64,000 bases of DNA from Azonexaceae bacterium s22. GTDB taxonomy: Bacteria > Pseudomonadota > Gammaproteobacteria > Burkholderiales > Rhodocyclaceae. A model generated the notes under the pieces. That model was given only the letters and a program-made list of their open reading frames with translations. It did not search any database and was not told the origin of the DNA. The position numbers were made by a program, and so were the translations under genes. The DNA lies in the NCBI GenBank assembly GCA_016617495.1, contig WYCU01000008.1, forward strand, positions 46,075-110,074. Reading direction: 5' to 3'. Below, one piece after another: positions 37,651 to 49,059 of this stretch (the first letter of the stretch is position 1; every line of letters starts with the position of its first letter).

Positions 37651-39084
37651 TCAGCCCGCTTCGCGCCAGCCGCCGCCCAGTGCCTTGAAAAGATCCACGG
37701 CGGCGGTGAGGCGGTTCTTGCGGCTGTTGAGGTAGGTCAGCTCGGCAATGTTGCTGGTGCGCTGCGCCTCCAGCACGTCGAGGAAGCCGGAATAGCCGGC
37801 TTCGTAGCGTGCCTGTGAAAGCTTCAGCGAACGCCGCGCCGATTCGAGCTGGGCGATGTTGGCCTGTTCTTCCTCGGCCAGTTCGCGCAGGCTGACCAGG
37901 GCGTCGGCCACTTCGCGGAAGGCCGTTTGCATGGTCATCCGGTAGTTGGCCAGCGCTTCCTTTTGGGCGGCGGAAGCCTGATCGACGCGCGCGCCGGTGC
38001 GGCCGGCATCGAAAATCGGCATCGAGAGCCCGACGGCGGCGGACCACACGACGGCGCCACCGCTAAACAGATTGGCCAGCGCCATGCTTTCGCTGCCGTA
38101 AATCCCGGTCAGGCTGATGGTCGGGAAATAGGCGGCCTTGGCCACCCCGATGCGGGCGTTGGCGGCCACCAGCTTTTCTTCGGCCTGGCGGACATCCGGG
38201 CGGGCTTCGATCAGCGAGGAAGGCAAGCCTTCCGGTGGCGTGGGCGGCAGCGGCAGCTTGGCGAAATCGCCCGCCGGAATGCGCAAGCCCGGTTGTCCGG
38301 TCAGCACACCCAGGCGGTTTTCGGAAAGCCCGCGCAGCCGCTTGAGCTGGGCCAGTTGCGACTGGGCGGCAGCCAGCGTGTTCTCGGCCTGGGCGACTTC
38401 CAGCCCGGAGGCGTTGCCCGCTTCCAGCCGTGCCCGCACGATGCGCAGGGTGTTTTCACGCGAAGCCACGGTGTTCTGGCTGACGGCGATTTCCGCATCG
38501 TGGCTGCGCAGGGCGAGATATTCGCTGCTCACTTGCCCGATCAGCGTCAGGCGGATCGCATCGCGGGCAAAGCGGCTGGCCAGCGCTTCGGCACCGGCGG
38601 CTTCGTTCTGGCGGCGGATGCGGCCCCACAGATCGAGTTCGTAGCTGAGGGCGCCATTGACGCGACGGTTGTTGAAGGTGGCCGCGCCACCGCTTTTCTG
38701 GCCGGTATAGGTTTCGCCGCTGGAGCGGGTGCGGCTGCTGGCGCCTTCCAGATTCAGCGTCGGGTAATAGTCGGCACCGACTTCGCGGGCATAGGCTTCG
38801 GCGGCTTCCAGGCGGGCGATGGCGGCCTGCAGATCCTGGTTGGCGGCCAGGGCCTGCTGGACCAGCGCATCGAGCCCGGCATCGCCGAACAGCATCCACC
38901 AGTCGGGATTCACGGCGGCGCTGGCCGTTGCCGGCACGGCTTCCGTTGCCATACCGTAGCTTTCCGGCAGCGTCGAATCCGGCCGTTTGTAGTCCGGGCC
39001 GACGGCGCAGCCCGCCAGCACAATTGTCGCGGTCAACATCGAAAAAAGGCCGATTTTCATGGGGGGGCGATTAGATCGGATCAT
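37651..39084 (-). CDS. RND efflux outer-membrane lipoprotein (OprM/NodT family)
   Basis: Outer-membrane channel of the tripartite pump. 477 residues from the ATG at 39084, which has GGAGGAG upstream. A lipobox LAGC (AGCAVGPDYKRP) follows the signal sequence; an internal ATG at 39060 (MKIGLFSML) is an alternative start. OEP repeats typical of TolC-like trimers are visible (WWMLFGDAGLDALVQQALAANQDLQAAIARLEAAEA; RPDVRQAEEKLVAANARIGVAKAAYFP). A dispersed-motif copy overlaps codons near its start (39024-39057). Confidence 0.95.
   Translation of the reverse strand: MIRSNRPPMKIGLFSMLTATIVLAGCAVGPDYKRPDSTLPESYGMATEAVPATASAAVNPDWWMLFGDAGLDALVQQALAANQDLQAAIARLEAAEAYAREVGADYYPTLNLEGASSRTRSSGETYTGQKSGGAATFNNRRVNGALSYELDLWGRIRRQNEAAGAEALASRFARDAIRLTLIGQVSSEYLALRSHDAEIAVSQNTVASRENTLRIVRARLEAGNASGLEVAQAENTLAAAQSQLAQLKRLRGLSENRLGVLTGQPGLRIPAGDFAKLPLPPTPPEGLPSSLIEARPDVRQAEEKLVAANARIGVAKAAYFPTISLTGIYGSESMALANLFSGGAVVWSAAVGLSMPIFDAGRTGARVDQASAAQKEALANYRMTMQTAFREVADALVSLRELAEEEQANIAQLESARRSLKLSQARYEAGYSGFLDVLEAQRTSNIAELTYLNSRKNRLTAAVDLFKALGGGWREAG
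39024..39057 (+). repeat. Dispersed uptake-like motif (in OprM-like gene)
   Basis: Core variant TGTCGCGGTCAAC at 39025-39037, AAAAAA at 39042-39047 and ATTTT at 39053-39057. It falls in the signal-peptide codons of the minus-strand gene. Confidence 0.8.
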
Positions 39085-39085
39085 C

Positions 39086-42000
39086 TCAGTTCTCCTCCGC
39101 GTCGACGTCATGACGGTCGCCTGCGGGCATTTCTTGTTTGCCGCGTTCCAGCCATTTGAAGAAAAGCGGGATGAAAATGGTGGCGACGAAAGTCGCAGCA
39201 ATGGTGCCGCCGAAAACGCCGGTACCCATCGACTGACGGGCCGCGGCGCCGGCGCCGGTGGCCTTGACCAGCGGAAAGACCCCGAGGATGAAGGCCAGCG
39301 AGGTCATCACGATGGGCCGGAAACGCAGGCGCGCGCCTTCAATCGCGGCATCCACGGCGGATTTGCCTTGCGCATATTTCTGGGCGGCGAATTCCACGAT
39401 CAGGATGGCGTTTTTCGATGCCAGGCCAATCAGCACGACGAGGCCGATCTGGAAGTAGATGTCGTTCGGCATGCCGCGTACCCACACCGCCACCAGCGCA
39501 CCCATCAGGGCGAACGGCACGGCCATGACCACGGCCAGCGGCAGCGACCATTTTTCGTACTGGGCGGCGAGGATCAGGAAGACCATCACGATGGCGAAGG
39601 CAAAGGCCTGGAGCGACGAACCGGCGGAGCGCTTTTCCTGGAAGGCTTGTCCGGTCCAGGAAATTTCGTAACCGGCCGGCAGCGTGGCAGCCGCGACTTC
39701 CTCGACGATCTTGATGGCGTCGCCCGAACTGACGCCAGGCTTGCTGTCGCCCATGATCTTGGCAGCGACGAAGCCGTTGAAGCGCTCGACCTGTTCGGGG
39801 CCGACGACGCGCTTGACGGTGCTCACCGCGGACAGCGGAATCATTGCGTTGGTGGTGCTGCTGCGCACGTAGACCTTGCCGATGTCCTCCGGCTTCATGC
39901 GGTAATCCGCTTCCGCCTGCAGTTGCACGCGATAGACGCGTCCGGCCTTGTTGAAGTCATTCACGTACAGTGCGCCCATGGTGCTCTGCAGGGTGGAGTA
40001 CACCGTGTCGAGCGGGATGCCGAGCGCCAGCGCCTTGGGCTCGTCTACTTCGACGAACAGTTGCGGTACCGTCGGGCGGAAGAAGGTCGAGACACGCGTG
40101 AATTCCGGGTGCTTCTGCAATTCCGCCATGAAGTTCTGGACCACTTCGTTGAGGTTGCGGGCATCCCCGTCGACACGGTTCTGCACATAGACCTCGAAGC
40201 CGCCGGCCGTCCCCAGCCCCATGATCGGGGGCGGGTTGAACACCAGCCCGAGGCCGTCGGCCTGCATCATGCCCATGCCCATGAACTTGCCGGCCAGATC
40301 CTGCGCCTTGGCCTCGCGTTCGCTCCAGTCGTGCAACGGAATGAACATCGTGCCGGCGTTGGTCTTGTTGCCGCCGCCGATCAGGTCAAAGCCGGAAACG
40401 ACGAAGGTATGTTTCACCGCCGGGTCGGCGGCGACCATCTGGCGCATGTTTTCGCCGGTCGTGGCGGTACGGCGCAAAGTGGCGCCATCGGGCAGCATCA
40501 ACGCGGAAATCAGGTAACCCTGGTCTTCGGCCGGCACGAAGCTGCCGGGGATGATGCGGAAGAAGAACAGCGAAACGCCGACGACCAGTGCCAGCACCGT
40601 GGCGCCGATCACGCCGTGCTTGAGCGTGAACGACACCGCGCCGGTGTAGGACTTGGTGAAGCGTTCGAACAGGCGGTTGAAGGGACGGAACAGCGGGTTT
40701 TCGCCGTGCTGGACCTTGAGCAGCAGGGCGCACAGCGCCGGGGTCAGGGTCAGCGCGACGACGCTGGACAAGGCCACGGACACCGCGACGGTGACCGCAA
40801 ACTGCTTGTACAACTGGCCGGCGATGCCGCCGAGGAAGGCCACCGGGATGAACACGGCACACAGTACCAGCGTGGTGGCGATGACCGCGCCCTGGACTTC
40901 CTTCATGCCCTTGATCGCCGCTTCGCGCGGCGGCAGCTTTTCTTCGGACATCAGGCGTTCGACGTTTTCCAGCACCACGATCGCATCGTCCACGACGATC
41001 CCGATGGCCAGCACCATGGCGAACAGCGTCAGGGTGTTGATCGAAAAGCCGAACAACCAGAGCCCGGCGAAGGTGCCGATCAGGGACACCGGCACAGCCA
41101 CCATCGGAATCAGTGTGGCACGCCAGTTCTGGAGGAAGATGAAGACCACGGCCAGCACCAGCAGCATGGCTTCGACCAGGGTTTTCACGACTTCATGGAT
41201 CGAGGCCGAGACGAAGCGGGTGGTGTCGAAGGGGATGACGTAGCCCATGCCTTCGGGGAACTTCTTTTTCAGCTCATCCATCTTGTTGCGGACTTTTTCC
41301 GCCACCTCCAGCGCGTTGGCGCCGGTTTGCAGGAAGACGCCCATGGCGATGGTCGGCTGGCCATCGAGGGTGACCTGCTGGTCATAGCTGTTGGCGCCGA
41401 GTTCGATGCGAGCGATGTCGCGCAGGCGCAACACGCCACCCGGACCGCTGGAGCGGATCACGATGTTGCCGAATTCGTCCGGCGTCAGCAGGCGGCCTTT
41501 GGCGGTCACGGTGTAAACCAGTTGCTGGTCGCTCGGCGCCGGTTCCTGGCCGATCTTGCCGGCGGCATTCTGGGCGTTCTGGATGCGGATGGCGTTGGCC
41601 ACGTCGCTCGTGGTCAGGCCCAGTTGGGCCATGCGATCCGGCTTGAGCCACACGCGCATGGCGTAGTCCTGCGCCCCGAAGATCGTGACGTCGCCGACAC
41701 CCTTGACGCGCTTGAGTTCATCCGCGATGTTCAGGCTGGCGTAGTTGGAGAGGAAAAGCGTGCTGAACTGGCCCTTTTCCGACTCCAGCGCAACGACCTG
41801 GAGAATGTCGTTGGAACGCTTCTGGACGATCACGCCGTTCCGCCGCACCTCTTCCGGCAAACGCGGTTCGGCCGCCTTGACGCGGTTATTGACGTTGACC
41901 GAGGCCGTGTCGACATTGGTCCCCACCTCGAAGGTCGCGGTGATGGTCATCTGCCCGTTGGCCGAGGCGGAAGAGGTGAAATACAGCAGGTTCTCGACAC

Positions 42001-42211
42001 CGTTGAGCTGTTCCTCAATGGGCGCGGCGACGGTGCGGGCCAGCGTTTCGGCGGAAGCGCCGGGGTAGGTGGCAGTGATGAGGACGGTCGGCGGCGCGAT
42101 TTGCGGATACTGGGCCACAGGCAACACCTGCGAAGCGACCAGCCCGGCGATCACGATGACGATCGAGATGACCGACGCGAAGATCGGCCGGTTGATGAAG
42201 AACTTGGACAT
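39086..42211 (-). CDS. RND efflux transporter, HAE1 family (AcrB/MexB-like)
   Basis: Inner-membrane proton-drug antiporter of 1041 residues, the standard length. It begins MSKFFINRPIFASVISIVIV and contains the RND motifs: NRVKAAEPRLPEEVRRNG, GIVVDDAIVVLENVERLM (proton-relay aspartates), the PAEDQGYL porter segment and GLASKNAILIVEFA near the C-terminus. Nine bases separate it from the adaptor gene. Placed with MexB, TtgB and AcrB rather than heavy-metal CzcA types. The stop is immediately followed by the OprM-like start. Confidence 0.96.
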   Translation of the reverse strand: MSKFFINRPIFASVISIVIVIAGLVASQVLPVAQYPQIAPPTVLITATYPGASAETLARTVAAPIEEQLNGVENLLYFTSSASANGQMTITATFEVGTNVDTASVNVNNRVKAAEPRLPEEVRRNGVIVQKRSNDILQVVALESEKGQFSTLFLSNYASLNIADELKRVKGVGDVTIFGAQDYAMRVWLKPDRMAQLGLTTSDVANAIRIQNAQNAAGKIGQEPAPSDQQLVYTVTAKGRLLTPDEFGNIVIRSSGPGGVLRLRDIARIELGANSYDQQVTLDGQPTIAMGVFLQTGANALEVAEKVRNKMDELKKKFPEGMGYVIPFDTTRFVSASIHEVVKTLVEAMLLVLAVVFIFLQNWRATLIPMVAVPVSLIGTFAGLWLFGFSINTLTLFAMVLAIGIVVDDAIVVLENVERLMSEEKLPPREAAIKGMKEVQGAVIATTLVLCAVFIPVAFLGGIAGQLYKQFAVTVAVSVALSSVVALTLTPALCALLLKVQHGENPLFRPFNRLFERFTKSYTGAVSFTLKHGVIGATVLALVVGVSLFFFRIIPGSFVPAEDQGYLISALMLPDGATLRRTATTGENMRQMVAADPAVKHTFVVSGFDLIGGGNKTNAGTMFIPLHDWSEREAKAQDLAGKFMGMGMMQADGLGLVFNPPPIMGLGTAGGFEVYVQNRVDGDARNLNEVVQNFMAELQKHPEFTRVSTFFRPTVPQLFVEVDEPKALALGIPLDTVYSTLQSTMGALYVNDFNKAGRVYRVQLQAEADYRMKPEDIGKVYVRSSTTNAMIPLSAVSTVKRVVGPEQVERFNGFVAAKIMGDSKPGVSSGDAIKIVEEVAAATLPAGYEISWTGQAFQEKRSAGSSLQAFAFAIVMVFLILAAQYEKWSLPLAVVMAVPFALMGALVAVWVRGMPNDIYFQIGLVVLIGLASKNAILIVEFAAQKYAQGKSAVDAAIEGARLRFRPIVMTSLAFILGVFPLVKATGAGAAARQSMGTGVFGGTIAATFVATIFIPLFFKWLERGKQEMPAGDRHDVDAEEN

Positions 42212-42220
42212 GGCCGCTCC

Positions 42221-43396
42221 TTACTCGTGCGTGCGGGTCGTGGCGGTCATGCCAGACATGCCGGACATGCTGCTCATGCCTTCCGGCTTGCCCGCCGGTG
42301 CGGCAGGCGCTGCCGGTGCTGCCGGCGGGTGCGGATCGAGCGGCGCGCCCGGCTTGAGCTTCATCAGGTTGTCGATGACCACGCGGTCGCCGGGCTTGAG
42401 GCCGTCGAGCACGATCCAGTCCTTACCGAACCATTCGCCTGTTTTTACCGGGCGCGGGGCGACCTTGTTCTCGGCATCGGCCGTCATCACCAGATTGCCT
42501 TGCTCGCTCTGGATGATCGCGCTTTGCGGCACCAGGAAAACGCCTTCGCGTTCGCCGGCCAGCAAGCGGATGCGGACGAACTGGCCCGGCAGCAGGCGAC
42601 CTTCCAGGTTGCGGAATTCGGCGCGCAGCTGGCGTGTGCCGAGGGTCGGATCGATGGTGCTGGCCAGGAAATTCAGTTTGCCCTTGGCCGGATAAACCGT
42701 GCCATCCGGCAGTACCAGTTCCACGCCGGTGACCACTTCCGGCGTCAGACGACTGCCGGGCAGGCGGGCCGCCTCATTGACCGAAATGCTGAAACGGACC
42801 CACATCGGATCGTTTTGATAGACCGAAGTGAGCAGGCTGTCGCTGCCGACGGTGACCAGATTGCCCACGGAACGCACGGCGCGGCCGGTGATGCCATCGA
42901 CCGGTGCGGTCACCGTGGTCCACGACAGATTGAGTTGCGCCTGACGTAGTGCGGCCTGGGCCAGCTCGTTGGCGCTGATCGCATCGTCGTATTCCTTGCG
43001 GCTGATGCCCTGGATGTCGACCAGTTTCTTGAGGCGATTGACTTCACGTTCCGTCTGGTCGGCGCGTGCCTTGGCTTCGGCCAGGGCAATTTCATACGGC
43101 GCGCGGTCGATCTGGAACAGGGGCTGGCCGGCCTTGACCGGATTGCCCTCCTGATAGAGCTGCTTCATCAGGATGCCGCCAACCCGGGCGCGAACCTCGG
43201 TTTCCTTGGCCCCTTCGGTTTGCGCAACGATTTCAATGGCGTTCGGCACGCTGCGCGGCTGCATCTCGATGACCGTTACCGGCATGGGCCCGCCAGCTTT
43301 CGGCGGCGCTTCGGTTTTCGAACAGCCGCCGACGACGATGGCGGTGCAGATCAATGCGGAAAGCAATGGCGTGCGTGGACGGAAGGCAAAGGACAT
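42221..43396 (-). CDS. RND efflux periplasmic adaptor lipoprotein (AcrA/MexA-like)
   Basis: 391-residue membrane-fusion protein linking pump and channel. Signal with lipobox VVGGC (GGCSKTEAPPKAGG), biotinyl-lipoyl halves (EVRARVGGILMKQLYQEGNPVKAGQPLFQID; NLSWTTVTAPVDGITGRAVRSVGN) around a coiled-coil hairpin, and a C-terminal Met/Ser tail (PEGMSSMSGMSGM). First gene of the efflux operon, with the operator 65 bases upstream. Confidence 0.95.
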   Translation of the reverse strand: MSFAFRPRTPLLSALICTAIVVGGCSKTEAPPKAGGPMPVTVIEMQPRSVPNAIEIVAQTEGAKETEVRARVGGILMKQLYQEGNPVKAGQPLFQIDRAPYEIALAEAKARADQTEREVNRLKKLVDIQGISRKEYDDAISANELAQAALRQAQLNLSWTTVTAPVDGITGRAVRSVGNLVTVGSDSLLTSVYQNDPMWVRFSISVNEAARLPGSRLTPEVVTGVELVLPDGTVYPAKGKLNFLASTIDPTLGTRQLRAEFRNLEGRLLPGQFVRIRLLAGEREGVFLVPQSAIIQSEQGNLVMTADAENKVAPRPVKTGEWFGKDWIVLDGLKPGDRVVIDNLMKLKPGAPLDPHPPAAPAAPAAPAGKPEGMSSMSGMSGMTATTRTHE

Positions 43397-43460
43397 GGCT
43401 GAACTCCAGTGGGGCGGCGTGCCGGTGGGTATGTTATTGATGCGATTGTGTCGGCGATTT

Positions 43461-43484
43461 TACATACATTCGTGTATGTATGTA
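43461..43484. promoter_or_regulatory. AcrR-type operator of the efflux operon
   Basis: A 24-bp near-perfect palindrome with half sites TACATACA and TGTATGTA. From memory it differs at only two central positions from the AcrR operator of E. coli acrAB. It lies 65 bases before the adaptor gene start, in the divergent gap with ugpB, and the operon ends with a matching TetR repressor gene. Confidence 0.85.
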
Positions 43485-43567
43485 GGTTTGGGCTGGTAAA
43501 TTTTTGTGCGCTGCGGAACGGTGCGGGGGCGTTTGTCGTGCTTGCGGGAGCGCGATGAGTCTGAGGC

Positions 43568-43573
43568 TATAAT
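43568..43573 (+). promoter_or_regulatory. Candidate -10 element of ugpB
   Basis: A perfect TATAAT 28 bases before the ugpB ATG. The best -35 (TTGCGG at 43542-43547) is 20 bases away, longer than ideal, so the assignment is tentative. Confidence 0.4.
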
Positions 43574-43601
43574 CGCCATTTTCCGTTCAATGGAGTACTC
43601 C

Positions 43602-44897
43602 ATGTCGTATGCACTTCGTCCCTTGGCATTGGCTATCGGTCTGGCCCTGACTGTTCCGGCGCTGGCCGCCAAACCCGCGGCCAAGCCTGCTGCCAAGCCC
43701 GAAGCCGCGCCGGCCGCCGAGTTCGAACTCGCGCATAATCTCGGTGCGGAAGGGGAAAAGGCACTTCAGGCTGTCGTCGATCGCTTCAACAAGGAAAACG
43801 GCGGCAATCTGAAGCTGATTCGCCTGGAAAAGGGCGCCAAACCGGCGGGTCTGAATCTCGTTCGTCGTTACGAGATGACCGACGTGCTGAGCCAGGCCAA
43901 ATATTTCGTGCCGCTGCACGAAGTGATGGCCAAGGCCGGCGTCAAGCTGGATACCGCCGGCCTCTCGCCCGAGTTGAAGGCCAATGTCGTCGATGCCAAG
44001 GGCCGACTGGTCGCGCTGCCGGTGCTTTACTCCACGCCGGTGCTGTTCTTCAACAAGAATGCGCTGCGCAAGGCCAAGCTGGACCCGGAACAGCCGCCGA
44101 AGACCTGGCTTGAGATGCAGGGCATGCTCGACAAGATTCAGGATGCCGGCTACGCCTGCCCGTACACCTCTTCGTGGCCGGTGTGGGTGCATATCGACAA
44201 CATGAGCGCGGTGTCTGGCGAAGACGCCTCTTCCGGCAAGGGCGCGCTGACCTTCAACGGTCTGCCGCAGGTCAAGCATGTGGCGATGATGGCCACCTGG
44301 ACGCAGGCGAACTTCTTCAAGGTCTTCGGCCGTCGCGATGAAGCGAGCAAGAAGTTCCTCGCCGGGGAGTGCGCGATGATTACCACCGACTCGCGTGAGC
44401 ACGTCGATTTCCGCGAAGCGCAAGGCGTTGAGCTCGGCGTTGCACCGATGCCTTACCACGATGACGTCTACGGTGGCCGCAAGCCGACGCTGGCCGATGG
44501 TGCCTCGTTGTGGGTGGGTGCTGGTCGTTCCGCCGCCGAGTACAAGCAGGCAGCCAAATTCGTCAATTTCCTGCTCTCGCCGGAAATCCAGATCGAACTG
44601 GTCCGCACTTACGGCGCACTGCCGCTGACTACCGCGGCCCGTGCCGCGGCGCGCAGCAAACTGCTTCAGGATGGCGATCGCACCCTGCAGGCGGCGTATG
44701 TCTCGCTGCAGGGCAACGGCGGCAAGCCGATGGTGCATGTGGCCGACATCGACGCCGTTCGCGTGATTACCAACGAAGAGCTGGAACTGGCCTGGTCCGA
44801 CAAGAAACCGTCCAAGGCCGCGCTCGACCAGGCGGTGAGCCGCGGTAATGCCGTGCTCAACGCCAACCCGGCCCTCAAGAAGGTTCAACCCTTCTGA
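43602..44897 (+). CDS. ugpB: sn-glycerol-3-phosphate-binding periplasmic protein UgpB
   Basis: Periplasmic solute receptor of an ABC importer for glycerol-3-phosphate and its diesters. 431 residues from the ATG at 43602 (GGAG upstream); the signal peptide ends at ALAA, followed by an unusual AKPAAKPAAKPEAAPA linker. UgpB features are LPVLYSTPVLFFNKNALRKA, CPYTSSWPVWVHIDNMSA and YGALPLT. Normally ugpB is followed by ugpA, ugpE and ugpC; here the next gene is ugpQ, overlapping by one base, so the permeases and ATPase are missing from the locus. Confidence 0.92.
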   Translation: MSYALRPLALAIGLALTVPALAAKPAAKPAAKPEAAPAAEFELAHNLGAEGEKALQAVVDRFNKENGGNLKLIRLEKGAKPAGLNLVRRYEMTDVLSQAKYFVPLHEVMAKAGVKLDTAGLSPELKANVVDAKGRLVALPVLYSTPVLFFNKNALRKAKLDPEQPPKTWLEMQGMLDKIQDAGYACPYTSSWPVWVHIDNMSAVSGEDASSGKGALTFNGLPQVKHVAMMATWTQANFFKVFGRRDEASKKFLAGECAMITTDSREHVDFREAQGVELGVAPMPYHDDVYGGRKPTLADGASLWVGAGRSAAEYKQAAKFVNFLLSPEIQIELVRTYGALPLTTAARAAARSKLLQDGDRTLQAAYVSLQGNGGKPMVHVADIDAVRVITNEELELAWSDKKPSKAALDQAVSRGNAVLNANPALKKVQPF

Positions 44898-45643
44898 TGC
44901 GCCTGGCGCCGCCACGCTGGATTGCCCATCGCGGTGGCGGTAGCCTGGCGCCGGAAAACACGCTGGCCGGGATCCGGCTGGCGGCCAGGCTGGGTTTTCG
45001 TGCGGTCGAGTTCGATGTGATGCTCTCGGCCGAACACATGCCATTCCTGATCCACGATGAAACCCTGGAGCGCACGACAAATGGGCGAGGCCGCGTGGCC
45101 GAATGCAGCAATGCTGACCTCCTGCGTCTGGATGCCGGGCAGGGGGAGGCGGTGCCGACGTTGGCCGAAGCATCGGCCCTTTGCCGCGCGCTGGGCTTGT
45201 GGGCCAACATCGAAATCAAGCCCTCAGCCGGTACCGACCTTGTCACCGCCGAGCGCGTCGTCCAGCAAACCCTTGTCGATTGGCAGGGCAGTGCTGTGCC
45301 GCCCTTGTTCTCTTCCTTTTCGGTTCCGGCGCTCGAAGTGGCTCAAGCGCTCGCGCCGGATTTGCCACGGGCCTTGCTGCAGGGGCGTCCCAAGCGCGGT
45401 TGGGGGCAACTGGTGAGGCGCCTCGGTGCCGTGGCCCTGCACTGTCGGGGCGATGCCGCGACGCCTGAGGTGTTGGCCGAAGCGCAGGCGTTGGGGGTGG
45501 CCGTCCGGTGTTACACGATCAACGAGCCGCGAATGGCGGAACGACTTTTCGCGCTGGGGGTCGAGGCCTTGTTCACCGACCGGCTGGATCTTTTTGCTTC
45601 CGATCCGCCACCGGGCGAGCGAGAACCGACGTTTTTCTCTTAA
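44897..45643 (+). CDS. ugpQ: Glycerophosphodiester phosphodiesterase UgpQ
   Basis: Hydrolyses glycerophosphodiesters to glycerol-3-phosphate and an alcohol. 248 residues without a signal peptide, hence cytoplasmic like UgpQ. The GDPD signature is clear: IAHRGGGSLAPENTLAGIRLAARLGFRAVEFDVMLS (His, Glu-Asn, Glu, Asp), PFLIHDETLERTTNGRG and IEIKPS. Its start overlaps the ugpB stop. Confidence 0.93.
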   Translation: MRLAPPRWIAHRGGGSLAPENTLAGIRLAARLGFRAVEFDVMLSAEHMPFLIHDETLERTTNGRGRVAECSNADLLRLDAGQGEAVPTLAEASALCRALGLWANIEIKPSAGTDLVTAERVVQQTLVDWQGSAVPPLFSSFSVPALEVAQALAPDLPRALLQGRPKRGWGQLVRRLGAVALHCRGDAATPEVLAEAQALGVAVRCYTINEPRMAERLFALGVEALFTDRLDLFASDPPPGEREPTFFS

Positions 45644-45686
45644 AATCATGAGTTTCGTATTTATCTGCCTTTGAGGCTGTCAGCCG

Positions 45687-48304
<2,618 letters not shown>

Positions 48305-48308
<4 letters not shown>

Positions 48309-48607
48309 AAGCCGCACTGCTGATCGCCGCCGGCCTGCTGGCTGGCGTTTGCCACGCGGCCGATCTGGACCGCACGCCGGTCGAAGCTGTCACGGTCGAC
48401 GGTGAAAAAGTGCGTCTTTTCCCGAATGGTCGCTGGGAGTATGTCGATGCGACCAAGGCCGCGGCCGCGCAGCAGAAGGCGGCGCTGTATCCGGAAAACC
48501 AGACACGCCCCGAAGGTGCTCAGGGCGCTTTGTTCGGCATCGGTCGCGTGGTCATGCCGGGCGACAAGGACTACAACCGCGGTTCCTTGAACCCGAAGCT
48601 ACGCTGA
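48305..48607 (+). CDS. Small exported protein of unknown function
   Basis: 100 residues, GTG start overlapping the alaS stop (GTGA). A signal peptide ([20 protein letters not shown]) is followed by [29 protein letters not shown], an SH3-like pattern seen in small periplasmic proteins, and a charged C-terminus. I do not recognise a named family. Coupling to alaS is probably positional. A one-mismatch dispersed-motif copy with strong A/T tracts overlaps it (48388-48420). Confidence 0.75.
48388..48420 (+). repeat. Dispersed uptake-like motif (in small exported protein gene)
   Basis: One-mismatch core TGTCACGGTCGAC at 48388-48400, AAAAA at 48405-48409 and TTTT at 48417-48420. Confidence 0.7.
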
Positions 48608-48632
48608 AATTTCGGGCGCCTGCGGCGTCCGT

Positions 48633-48965
48633 TCAGCGGGGCAACTGGCGCGGCGGTGCTTCAGTGGGGGTGTCGTCGCGGATGACTTCGCCTTCGATGA
48701 CGTAACCGTCGGCCGGGCGTGGCGGGTTTTCCATCTGCGCCCGCATTTCCCGACGTAAATCGCGCGTTTTCCACCACAGCCAGGCGGCCCCCAGGGTGCC
48801 GACGACGGCGGCCACGGCAAAGGCGACGAGCGAGAAGAAAAACCCGACAACGAGCAGCACCGCGCTCAGCAGCGCGTTGAGGATACGGCCGAGCGGTCCG
48901 GGGGCCGGGCCGCCCATCTGGGCGTGGAATTGTCGGAATTTCATCGTGTTCTCGTTGGGGTTCAT
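48633..48965 (-). CDS. Small membrane protein of unknown function
   Basis: 110 residues (or 103 from the internal ATG at 48944). One long or two short hydrophobic helices (about residues 28-64, ALLSAVLLVVGFFFSLVAFA... to WLWW), then a charged tail RDLRREMRAQMENPPRPADGYVIEGEVI. No recognised domain. Convergent with the small exported protein gene, 25 bases away; a GC-rich hairpin fills that gap. Confidence 0.65.
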   Translation of the reverse strand: MNPNENTMKFRQFHAQMGGPAPGPLGRILNALLSAVLLVVGFFFSLVAFAVAAVVGTLGAAWLWWKTRDLRREMRAQMENPPRPADGYVIEGEVIRDDTPTEAPPRQLPR

Positions 48966-48977
48966 TGCGGGTCCATG

Positions 48978-48995
48978 AAAGCGCCGAATTGGCGC
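48978..48995 (-). terminator. Possible terminator of the pmm operon
   Basis: On the minus strand the stem GCGCC / GGCGC with 5-base loop is followed by TTT. A second inverted repeat (GCGACAG at 49008-49014 and CTGTCGC at 49039-49045) lies between it and the phosphomannomutase stop. The T-run is short, so confidence is low. Confidence 0.35.
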
Positions 48996-49059
48996 CTCAT
49001 GATTCTAGCGACAGCCGTGTGCAGGGAATGTACAGCGACTGTCGCATTTGTGTAACCGC

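Noticed and set aside
39059-42949. A 1296-codon plus-strand open frame
   Set aside because: It is antisense to the RND transporter and adaptor genes; its His/Gly/Asp-rich product is a composition artefact of GC-rich codons.
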